Assembly: GCA_039881145.1 (NCBI GenBank)
Contig: JAYKKI010000005.1
Location: 29,761,001-29,825,000 of the forward strand
Direction: 5' to 3'
DNA length: 64,000 nucleotides
DNA from: Druceiella hillmani
Taxonomy: Eukaryota; Arthropoda; Insecta; Lepidoptera; Hepialidae
Part shown: piece after piece, positions 13,801 to 23,753 of the stretch
How the letters are laid out: every line of letters begins with the position of its first letter
How positions within the stretch are numbered: position 1 is the stretch's first letter
Made by a program: the position numbers and the translations under genes
Notes under the pieces: generated by a model
What the model saw: the letters and a program-made list of their open reading frames with translations, nothing else
Database searches by the model: none
Told to the model about the DNA's origin: nothing

Positions 13801-14685
13801 ACGTTAAACTGCCATTACTTCTTTTGAGTCTGTCGATTGTAATAAAATATAGCCTATATATTATCCTAAAACAAAGGAATCCACTAGTGAAAACATCATA
13901 GCATATAGTCCTTTAGCTATTGTTGCATGATGCACTAACAAGTAAAGAAATATTCTAAAAAAATAATAGTTTTATATTATATTACTATTTTAATGTTTCT
14001 TCGAATAATTTTTTCCCAACTAAATTCAATATAACTAAATACCAGGCTGATTCTACAGTTTTATAGAATATATAGATAGATGTAAAGAAAAAGTAAGTAA
14101 AAACCAAAATTTATACAGTTTAATACTAAATTTATCAAAGTAATTAAATTATTAAGGTAGACAATAGATGCAAATTTAAAAAAAATGAGAAATACAGTAA
14201 GTTTATTATATGTAAAACCTCAAACAGTTGCAAGGGTTGAATAAGATCTATAACGACGTTTGCCCTCATGGGTCTGCCTGCATTGAGATTGCTTATTTAA
14301 ACACTTACTTCCCCTGCAGTACTACACAGTTCACCACTAGCCATGGCCATCGATTGGAAAATTTTATTGAGCGTTTTAAAATTCATGTAGTACCAACTAT
14401 TGATCCATGAAGAAACGCTATATATTCGTATAAAAACTACGCGTCAAGTAGCTAATTACTAAAAATATTGAATTCACATATCTTCTGATTGAGTAAACTG
14501 ATGCCGGTGAAATAAAAACTAAGCCTTACATCAAGTTATCTTTCATGTTTTTCAAAAAGCTTCATCCGAATTAAACTATTAGTTACTAGTTCAAACAAAC
14601 AAAACGCACAGTTACAAAAGGTGTGTGCGGTGTATGCGTTGTGCATGGATGATGCTTGACATTTAATCCTTAAATTATCAATTTG
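10867..14685. other. End of unit 1 and unassigned AT-rich DNA
   Basis: The left part (11,040-11,260) matches 57,470-57,650, starting with 'caatgtcaatccatccaaaa'. On the minus strand both give hydrophobic readings such as '[13 protein letters not shown]' in the unit 3 copy. From about 11.4 to 14.7 kb I see no gene, no clear repeat and no confident match to the other units. The open frames at 12,277-12,465 and 14,228-14,410 are unrecognised and probably chance. Confidence 0.45.
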
Positions 14686-14750
14686 TGTATATCCTTGTAC
14701 ATTTGTGTATATCCTCGTACATCCTGGGTACATACTCGTATATCCTTTTA
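14686..14750. repeat. Short imperfect tandem repeat
   Basis: About 20 bp units of the type 'tgtatatccttgtacat' are repeated about three times with changes ('tgtatatcctcgtacat', 'cgtatatcctt'). A minor satellite-like cluster just left of a (TA)n tract. Confidence 0.6.
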
Positions 14751-14828
14751 CAGATTTGAATTTTAGGGTAAAACACATACAAAATTGTGCTCAATGTCAA
14801 GGTTTTAGGGATGACAAGCGAATATCAA

Positions 14829-14834
14829 TATATA

Positions 14835-14899
<65 letters not shown>

Positions 14900-14920
14900 A
14901 TATATATATATATATATATG

Positions 14921-14986
<66 letters not shown>
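14829..14986. repeat. (TA)n microsatellite
   Basis: About 158 bp of TA repeats with GTATGTGTA and GTATGTATA interruptions. It lies about 100 bp upstream of the degenerate transposase-like gene at 15.1 kb, and open frames across it are artefacts. Confidence 0.97.
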
Positions 14987-14988
<2 letters not shown>

Positions 14989-15084
14989 GGTGATTCTTAA
15001 AATTCAAAATTTTAAATTTCAATGGGACGCCTTTAACAATGTTCTTAGGCATAAAATATAAGCATATGATTATTATTTTATTTT

Positions 15085-17035
15085 TTGCTGCGGACTCTAC
15101 TACCCAAAATGACGGCTTTGTGGGAAAAAGCAATCATAGCTGCTAGGAAAAAACAACACGTGAAAGAAAAAATACTGAAACACTTTAAACAATGGCAATA
15201 TATGAAAAAGAATAAAGAAAATAAAACCAAGCGGTCCGAAGCAATACAACGAGAAGAAAAAAACGTGGCAGAGTCAACTCGAAGAACTTTTTAACATAGC
15301 ACATTCTGATCCATTGAAAATTGCGAAAACAAGCAATTCCTACCAGCTCAAAGGCTGAATAGATCTGAAAAAACTGGTAGCTTAGATAAACAATATTCAA
15401 AAAAATTACCGAAAAACAACGAAAAGTGGAGCAGCGGGAAGAAGAAAGTGTCAAAAGATTAACTGAAAAATGTACTCTGCGTATTTCATAATCTTCACCA
15501 TCTGCAATTGCGAGTAGTGACGATGAGAGGTTGATTGTTTCTCCCCAGCCAAGGCCTTCGAACTCTGAAGCACCGCCAGCGAAACGGGTCAGAAAACAAA
15601 TTATAGACGATCGTTTATCTGCTAGCCTTGACGTTGGTAAATTAAGCGATAGAAAAGCTACTGTCGTCCTGACGTCTACACTAAAATGTGCTGATTTTGA
15701 TCTATCAAAATACAACATTAACACCTTTTCTATTCGTTGTCAGCGAATACAACATAAAAAGAAAGTAACACAATGTTTAAAGTCAGAATTTAAACCAGAA
15801 GTACCTCTCACCATTCACTGGGATGGCAAGATGTATGACGAAATCTCTGGCCACGAGAAAGTAGATAGATTGTCCATTTTAGTGTCAGGTCAAGGAGTCA
15901 ACCAACTTCTTAGTATCCCGAAGTTGAGCCGAGGAACAAGTGAGACAACTGCAATGGCAGTATTTGAAACTATAATGAGTTGGAATTTATGTGAAAAAAT
16001 TAAGTGCATGTGTTTCGATACTACGGCATCCAACACTGGTTCTAGGAATGGAGCTTGCATACTTTTAGAACAAAAGTTAGAAAAGGATTTGGTCTAGCTG
16101 CCGACATCATATACTCGAAATAATGTTAGAAGCCGTGGTACTTCAGGTATTGGGTACTTCCAGCGAACCCGAAATTGCAATTTCCAAACGATTTAAAAAT
16201 AATTAGGAAAAAAATTAACAAAAACAACTTCAGGGCTGTTTCTTCTGATCCATTATTATTTAAAGATTGCGAACATGTTTCAGATTTGGTCATTACTTTT
16301 ACAAAACAGCAATTAACTTTGTAACAGCCGAGGGACGATTACAAAGAATTGTTACAGTTAATTATTATATTCTTGGGGGGAACACTTGAAAAAGTAACAT
16401 CTTTAGAACACCTCTGGTTTACATAGAGCTCGGTGGATGGCAAAAGCGATATATTCGCTCAAAACTTTCTTATTCGGAGACATAGAGCTTGGTGGATGGC
16501 AAAAGCGATATATTTGGTTGAAATTTTCTTATTATGAGAGATTTAAGATGTCGAAGAAAGAACAGAAAGGTATAAAAGATATTTGCGTGTTTACAGTGCG
16601 AATATATGTGAAATATTGGTATGAAGCCCATTCTGCACCATTAGCACCTGAGAACGATTTGCAACTGTTGAAAGATCTCAAGCTGTATGACGTTGTTAAT
16701 CTATTAATATTTAAAGTAGCTAAAAAAATAATGGGACAATTGTGGTACTTATCCGAAGAATTGGTGGACTTAGCCTTAACTAAACTAAAAAAAATATGGT
16801 AGAAGCTTTATAAAATGGAGGCCTAGAGTACTGTCCTAAGTGTATAGCATTGGAAAATGATTCTATTATTAACAAAAACCTTAAAAACTTCATCACAAGC
16901 AACACATATAGATTGTTTCAGATAACTGGTATGACGCTTGACTTTCTCAAGAACGATGTAGAAACCTAGGATAATGAGGAAAGTTATAAAAGAAATAAGA
17001 CAATAGCTTATAGTATGCAAATACCTACTATTATT
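15085..17035 (+). pseudogene. Broken transposase-like gene of a repeated insect family
   Basis: Three open segments (15,085-15,294; 15,531-16,097; 16,437-16,802) and the intervening frames read as one protein of very roughly 600 residues. The N-terminus is lysine-rich and likely coiled-coil ('KHFKQWQYMKKNKENKTKR'). Then come 'FSIRCQRIQHKKKVTQCLKS', 'PLTIHWDGKMY', 'CFDTTASNTGSRNGAC', 'CRHHILEIMLEAV', 'KDICVFTVRIYVKYWYEA' and 'LWYLSEELVDLAL', with C-terminal traces to about 17,035. I recognise this as a multicopy protein family in arthropod genomes. The Asp in CFDTT and the Cys/His of CRHH suggest an RNase H-fold, hAT-like transposase, but that is inference. Frameshifts (for example near 16,090) and several stops break it. 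I found no terminal repeats. Confidence 0.6.
16422..16539 (+). repeat. 59 bp tandem duplication inside the pseudogene
   Basis: Two adjacent copies, 16,422-16,480 and 16,481-16,539, each begin 'catagagct.ggtggatggc' and continue 'aaaagcgatatatt'. Fifty-nine is not a multiple of three, so the duplication itself shifts the frame. The copies already differ at several positions, so the duplication is not very recent. Confidence 0.85.
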
Positions 17036-17998
17036 GGTTAAAGACTATCGAAAAAAGTTTTCTGACACCAAGAAATCTATTCTGTTGTCAACATAAATAT
17101 TCAATTACTGGTTTTTTTGTATAAAGATGATGTTTTGTATGTATTTTTAAGTGAATTTGATTGATATATTTGAGTAAAAAATAGTCAATAATATGAATTT
17201 ATTTATTATTTCCCAAGTTTTACCTTTAGCGGTAGCGACCCCTAGAAGTTGAATAAAAATTTAGAAAAAATACCAGAGCCCTTTTTCATCTCATACATAA
17301 TAATTACGGGGTGTCCCTTTAGAAAATAATAAAAATATTTTTTTTGGTCACATAAGAATCACCCTAATTACGATAAACGAAACGGTCATCGTCCTCTCAA
17401 TAGTTGTGCTCTAGTTAATTATATCCAAAATTAAATCTAACGGAAAAAACAATATTTTTTGCGCTATACGCAGGATAACGCGCAGCTAAACAAGATACAA
17501 CAAACCTTTAATTTTCAAGAGTTAGGGTTAAAAACCCTTTATGATCTGCTTATGGCAAGTACGAATATTGCTACCCATGTGAAGTTAAGGAAACATTTGG
17601 TTGTCGTAATTGTTTTATGTAAGTTAAATAAGAATTTAAATAGATTTAACCCAGGAAAATTTTTAGATATTTTATCTTTTATATATATATATTATAGCAC
17701 ACTTAAAAAATTATAACTTAGAAAAATTAAATTTATTTATTGTATTAATGTATGAAATATTAACTATTTTCATTCGGTTACGAGTTGGCAAATTTGTAGT
17801 AACATAATTTAAAAATTAAATAAAGATGGCATATTATATTCTTATATTTTTCACATTTATCACATTGTATGCAGTCTGTGTGAGAAATATAACCTTACGA
17901 ACACTAAACCCAATTTGACCTCCTCCTATTTTTAAAATAAACACTCATAGTTCGCCATTATCTTAAAATATCTTAGAAATAGAGTCCGTAAAATTAAC
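17036..17998. other. Unassigned AT-rich DNA
   Basis: No gene or clear repeat. The 85-residue open frame at 17,459-17,716 is unrecognised and runs into AT-rich low complexity. This stretch separates the transposase-like pseudogene from the start of paralogous unit 2. Confidence 0.4.
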
Positions 17999-18025
17999 AT
18001 ATATATGTATATATATATGTTTATT

Positions 18026-18097
<72 letters not shown>

Positions 18098-18098
18098 A
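17999..18098. repeat. (TA)n microsatellite
   Basis: About 100 bp of TA with a few TGTA and TTTATT interruptions; the open frame covering it is a repeat translation. Confidence 0.96.
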
Positions 18099-18339
18099 AA
18101 CATTATGTTATTTATTACACTCAGCTTTTTTATTGAGACAACGACAAGGGAAATTTTACGCGACAAGGGAATTTCCTGACAACGGAATTTTCTTGTATTG
18201 AGAATAGAAAGTCGCATAACTTATATTTGTGCAGAGTGAACGTTACTCATTCAATTTTCCCAAAAAAAGGACACATATACAATATAAAATAACAAATATA
18301 AAATAATAATAATATTGAACATGTTTTTTTAATATTTTC

Positions 18340-18523
18340 TTAATACACTATCATCATTCGTTGGCGCTACGCCAGGGACATTCACCTCGAACGTAGCTGT
18401 TGCCAGGTTTTAAACAATTTCTGCATAATTCGAAGGCTACGTCTGCTGTTTTTACTTTCTAGCCTGGCTTTCATTTTTCTCATTTGCTGAATAAATGTAA
18501 CACGCTGGATCATAGCGACAGAA
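18340..18523 (-). other. Exon-like conserved block 'a', unit 2 copy
   Basis: Starts on the minus strand after TTTTTTAG (boundary 18,523/18,524), aligned with the acceptor-like sites of the other two copies. One frame is open for some 45 codons and includes 'RRSLRIMQKLFKTWQQL'; another gives 'NLATATFEVNVPGVAPTNDD'. The switch of frame between the two suggests an old frameshift. The order 'RSL.IMQ...K......LAT.TF' is reminiscent of insect odorant-receptor C-termini, but this is a weak visual likeness. Confidence 0.35.
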
Positions 18524-19371
18524 CTAAAAAAGTAAATTGTCTATTTGCGTTAGCTAAATATGCTGTGCATATTTATTAGTTCCATTCTTATCAAACTTAG
18601 ATTTCTTGACTTCCATTATCACATATCTCATAAAGTATATTAATACAAATAACAAGGCATTTGATATATACTAAATACAAGGTAGATACATACAAGATAT
18701 ATACTAGATAACAAGGTATTTGATTTCAAACCTTAACTTTAAACTAAAATAAAAATGAAATTAAAGAAAATATATTTTTTTTAATTATTTTCCAGCCCAG
18801 TTTTGGTCAAGCCTTTTGGCTTTCCAAACTATCTTTCCAACTTGGCTGGTTTCGTTATATGATAACTTCGTAGAGTAAATTTATTAATGGTAATATCAAT
18901 GGATCAGTAATATATTTTATACTCTAGATGACACTGTACAGTCCGATATAGTGACATGAAAACGCTTATAATAAAAATTCATTTAAATGACTATGATAAT
19001 TAATCACTTTCTGAAAGTATATTATTTAACCAAAGCCGCAAGAAAGATTGTTGTAAGTTACAACATGGTATCGTGTCGATCGGATAAACCATTTTTGTAT
19101 CAAATTCTAAAAAAATATATGAAATATTTTTTCTTTTTAAAATGAAAACGGTTATTTTGATATATGGTTTAGAATATATAAAAATAAAAGATTAAGGTAA
19201 GAGGTCAGATTGAGCATCTGACGCGGATTACGGTTCATTTTATTCCATGCTTTACAATGGAATACTGTGATTCATTATCAAAAGTTGACAGACGAGTGTA
19301 AAATTATAGTATATTTATAATATTTTCACTTAAAGATTTTAAATATCTATTTATAGATTTTTAATATATAT

Positions 19372-19372
<1 letters not shown>
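18524..19372. other. Paralogous unit 2, noncoding
   Basis: No gene. Matches unit 1: 18,600-18,680 with 2,730-2,800 and 19,190-19,312 with 3,640-3,755. Nearly all differences are substitutions and short indels, as expected for an old duplication without selection. Confidence 0.5.
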
Positions 19373-19411
<39 letters not shown>

Positions 19412-19419
19412 CTATATAT
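19373..19419. repeat. Short (TA)n tract
   Basis: About 45 bp of TA repeat bordered by two copies of 'cctatata'. Confidence 0.9.
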
Positions 19420-19834
19420 TATAAGTTTTAAGACATTACTTTTTTAGCTAATTTTTCTTTAAATAAATAAAGGTTGAAAACCTTTAATTGCTTATTGAAT
19501 CTTATATTATACTAATGTTCCAAATGATATGAGAAAATTCAGAATTTTTTCCTATTCGAACTAATCGGCAGATATTACCTGCATACTGTATTATGATGAT
19601 ATTAAATAAATTTAATTAAACAGAGACAAGAGAGAGCACAGAAATATCCATTTTAAAGTTGTTTGAAAATAAATAGAAGATCCAAGAGCGCCTTCTTTAT
19701 TAGAAGTGTAATTGTAATGGATTATCTAAATTTTATATTAAATAAATGATATTCAATTGGGCGTAATGATGAATAAATATACATATAAAAAAATTATTGC
19801 ACTGAACCTTAGTGAGGTGTAAATAAGAATAAGA

Positions 19835-19985
19835 TTTTTTTGTTTTTACTATTTACTATCTCTATAATTTGCATAACCTAGTAGATAAATTATTATTTAC
19901 ACCTACCCTTGAGTGAGGTGTTAATAATAATTTATCTACTAGGTTATGCAAATTATAGAGATAGTAAATAGTAAAAACAAAAAAA
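19835..19985. repeat. Near-perfect 70 bp palindrome (foldback element)
   Basis: Left arm 19,835-19,904 and right arm 19,916-19,985 are reverse complements with a single mismatch, around an 11-base loop. The arms contain 'gcataacctagtagataaat'. The sequence just left of the left arm ('agtgaggtgtaaataa', 19,811-19,826) repeats the loop and right-arm start ('agtgaggtgttaataa', 19,912-19,927), giving a direct repeat as well. It could be a hairpin MITE or a template-switch product. Near identity of the arms means it is young or kept even. Confidence 0.9.
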
Positions 19986-20599
19986 TGTGTAAATTTAAAA
20001 GTTTTCAAAAACAAAGTGCTGACAGATTTAAATCAACAATAGAGAGATTAATTGTTAGTGGAGAAAGTTTGTAGGCACATGATGCAAAACACTGCTAAAC
20101 AGATTTTTTTAAAAATTCCTTCGGCGTCGGCCGAATGAGTTAATTGTCTCAGGAGTTATCTTTATTTATTAATGTTTTACTTGCGTATGATTTGATATAA
20201 TACCTATATGTAATTTTATTTTACGAACACACTTTACTTACAACGTTCCTGATTCGTCGAACTAATATCCATCACATGAAATGTACTTATTATTATATGT
20301 ATGTGTGGTCATAAGCACACGCCAGAGTGCTTTTTAATTTTAATTATACATTTTATAAAATAACTACTAATATTCGATAAATTGTATTATGTAATGAATG
20401 CTGATACTACCGAATGGTGTGATACACTTTGATCTAATTATTTATGAGGTACAAGGGAAATAATTTGCTAAAAATATCGGAAATACGAAGACAATTTTAT
20501 TTTAAATATACAAAGAACATTATCAGATATGCAGGTAGATAAAATTAATCATTATTAAATTTAACAAGGATCCTTTAAGTCTTATTCGGCTTTAAGCTT

Positions 20600-20830
20600 T
20601 CGCAGTCTACAAGTCGTGATATCCACGAGTTACATTGTTCCTGTCACCCCACTTCCAGCCACGGGGAAGATCCCATTGTCACGGGCAACAAAACGTTTAA
20701 CGAGGGCGACATTTGCTCATAACGTGTCGGCAGCCCTTGTAATAAATGACTGAATTATCTTTGTACAACTGGCTTGGAGGGATCGCTGAAGTGGTTTACT
20801 TCCGGTTTGCGGTTCATGACTTTGTTAAGT
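20600..20830 (-). other. GC-richer conserved block 'i', unit 2 copy
   Basis: One of the best-preserved blocks between units 2 and 3. On the minus strand two frames look partly coding; one reads 'LVKRFVARDNGIFPVAG' here and 'HIKCFVALDIGDLPHGG' at 45.7 kb, and both copies carry a stop at the same codon a little upstream. The shared stop argues that the reading is not a simple continuous exon. I do not recognise a family. Confidence 0.3.
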
Positions 20831-21457
20831 ATTTACGTCTGATAAATTTTAAATGTGACGATGATTTATTATGATATTAAAAAATAACGGTAAACTTAAC
20901 TGTTAAAGTGCACAATGACCTATTTTACATTTAAAATTTTTTGATAACAAATTTGTTTATTTAATTCACCTAATTATTGTCTGAGTTCAATTTTATAAAG
21001 GTGATGGTTATTATGAGTTAAGGTAACTGATTCGTGATCACTGAGTTATGCATTGGTATTATATAATAAGTGCGATATTGTTTTTATAATTGCATAATTT
21101 TTGCGTAAGCAAGCGTCGATTACAATAAAAAATATAGCAATGAACTGAAAAGAGTAGCAAATTTAAAGGCACTTTTAAACGATTTTTTGCAATTTTCATT
21201 TTATAACACGTTTCTGTGTATTATGCCAATTTTTTTTCATTTCAGTACAATTAAAAATGAAATATTTAAAACTCTTTTTTTTTATTTAAAATATTTGAAT
21301 GAAATTATCCAGAAAATATGAAGTTAAGATAGGGAAGCAATAAAATGTTACTCAGAGATAAGAAATTTGTTTCTATAATTTGAGGTATTTTATCCCAAAA
21401 ATATAAAATTATCCCAAAAATTATAAAACCTCATATTAACGTACCATTGATCTTCAA

Positions 21458-21494
21458 CTAATTCTAGGTAAACTATTCGTTTACCTAGAATTAG
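21458..21494. repeat. Perfect 16 bp hairpin
   Basis: CTAATTCTAGGTAAAC (21,458-21,473), a 5-base loop, and its exact reverse complement (21,479-21,494). Too small to name; possibly a template-switch scar. Confidence 0.85.
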
Positions 21495-23528
21495 TATTAG
21501 TACATATGATTTAAAAACTCATTCGCGTATTAAAGGCTATTTTTAGGATTTGAAAATATTATTGAAATATAATAATAATATGAGCTCTCGATTTTCAATC
21601 AGAGATCAAACATTAAATTTTTTTCCCTATTTTCTTAGACGACGTAGAAATCAAACTTAACCTAATTTTTGTGTTCTTTACAATAAATTTAATATTACGA
21701 TATGTAGTTCTTACTTCCAAAAGAAAATGTAAGTTAAATCAAAGGGCTGCAAAATATTTCTTCAGGGTTTCAAAAATTAATTACATTAATAACCTATGAC
21801 GACCAGATTTAAACAAAAGACTCTACTTATCATATTATGACACAGCATTGCAAGAAGATAGATTAAATTATAGTAAATGTCAATTGTTCTTAATTTAGTG
21901 ACATCTAAATCCATTGTTAGAAATTAAAAATGAATTTATAAACTTTGTATTATATTCTGAAAAACACATATTAATTTTAAATTTGTTTACGACTACATAT
22001 TCTGGTATCACGTTTGTAAATGAACACACCTAATATTAATATGATATGTAAATCCAAAGAAAATATCGGAAGTCTTACATTTTCTCAAGTAAATAGAAAG
22101 AAAAAATAGAATCAAACGATGCTTTTACGGAAAGCGTTTCTATCTTTACTCTGAAGATTTAACTAGGACATCTTGATGCAAATTATCATATATGCAGAGC
22201 AAAGAGTTAGAAATATAATTTAGAAAAGAAAAGACGATGTTCCAGTATGATATCGGCATACATTTGTAAATAAGGATATAAGTGCGCCAAAGCCGTGTGA
22301 CATTTATTCTTAGACATTTTGTAATCGTAAACCTGTAACGCAGTTTACTTGTTGGGAAGTATAAACTCTCAGGCAGAAAGCGAGAAGGACTTTTTGATAA
22401 ATAGGAAAACATAAACATTGTATAAACTTGTAGCATTATCAGCATACATAAGACTTCATGTTCATCACCAAATATGCGTAATGAACAAATAGTCTTATAT
22501 GTGCCGGTATCACTGTTTTAAATGTGCTGGAGCACATATGCTTATAAAAATCTGCTGGCAAGAGTATTTTAAAAATAATTGGAGAAAGATCTGTATATGA
22601 AATTTACAATTACATTAATGTGCAGTGATAAATATTGAAAAGAATGAAGCTAAAATGGTGAGTAAATAAATAATGGCAATATGGTGGTGAAAAAAGTGGT
22701 TATTATGTATATTAAGTACATATTATATAATGGAAAGTATATAATGGGAAAAAAATGTGTAATGACAAATATTTACAAATGAATGAAAGAATAAACAGAA
22801 CTCTCAAGAGGAGTAATTAAAAAGAAGAATATATATTTGACCATTAGAAATAAAAAATTCATCTAAATATGTTAATATTGAAAAGAGGATAAGAAAGCGA
22901 CAGGTCGGCAGAGGTCAAATTAAAAAAATATATAAAAAGTATTAATATATGGAGATATAATAATACAAATAAAATCGTATCTGTTTTTACATACAAGTAT
23001 AAATAAACGAATTAGAAATGTAAATTTGTTTCTCAGTTGGGCTACATATTTTCCATTTATATATGGAGACAAATATAAAATTTGTTTAATAATAATTATA
23101 AATAAAAATACAATTCTATGTATTTTTCATTATATTTTGTGCTTAGAACTACACAGATCCGTTTTTTTTAATTGTTTGAAAATGACGTAGCGCCCACTAT
23201 CCGTTAATAAAAATTTGTTGTACTTTATTATAGACTGCAACAGTACTTAAAAAATAAAATTTACAGAAGCAACCCACGGAGATTTTGCTAGTATTCAATA
23301 GTTCAGCGTCCTTAACAGTGAATGAGCATTCGCAGTATGTGTAATATCAATATGTGTAAGTTTTCATGTTCTAAACCAAGGATTTTGTTGTAAATCCAAA
23401 AGAAACGGAACAGAAAAGCTATGATTTATAAATTAAGAAAATTTTGAGAATGTTTGTGTCTAAAAATACATCACACTTTCTGAAACTGAAGATATAACAG
23501 ATGCATAAGTTTCAAGTCTATCTTTACT

Positions 23529-23741
23529 CACAATTAAATGAAACTACGTGATGTAGTATTATTTCTACTTTCTTTAATTTCTTTACCACGACCTAGGTTT
23601 CGTTGTATTAATACCTAGGTTTCGACCCAGGTTTCGTTGTATTAAAAAAATTAAAGAAAGTAGAAATAAAACTACATCACGTAGTTTCATTTAATTGTGA
23701 ATAATGAATTTCTACAAAATTAACGCCAAATATATTCAATA
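23529..23741. mobile_element. Penelope-tail foldback element with 12 bp target duplication
   Basis: Flanked by the direct repeat TCTATCTTTACT at 23,517-23,528 and 23,742-23,753. The insert is an inverted repeat (ends cacaattaaatgaaactac / reverse complement, 23,529-23,699) plus a single tail (23,700-23,741, 'aataatgaatttctacaaaa'). Arms and tail both recur at 61.1-61.4 kb, beside the Penelope-like element. The centre is rearranged, with three direct copies of 'ctaggtttcg' or a close variant ('cccaggtttcg'). A non-autonomous derivative of the Penelope family is the simplest reading. Confidence 0.75.
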
Positions 23742-23753
23742 TCTATCTTTACT

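Larger units (their letters stand above)
19986..23528. other. Paralogous unit 2, blocks i and j, noncoding
   Basis: No intact gene. The stretch at 20,570-20,830 matches 45,640-45,890 and is GC-richer than its surroundings (shared 'caccccact', 'ggggaag', 'gcaacaaaac', 'ataacgtgtcgg'). The stretch at 22,545-22,660 matches 46,665-46,770 (shared 'gagaaagatctg', 'aaaagaatga'). The 99-residue minus-strand frame at 22,146-22,445 has no recognisable domain. Confidence 0.5.

Noticed and set aside
15185..15724. 179-codon minus-strand open frame
   Set aside because: It is the antisense shadow of the transposase-like pseudogene, whose plus-strand reading matches a known family.
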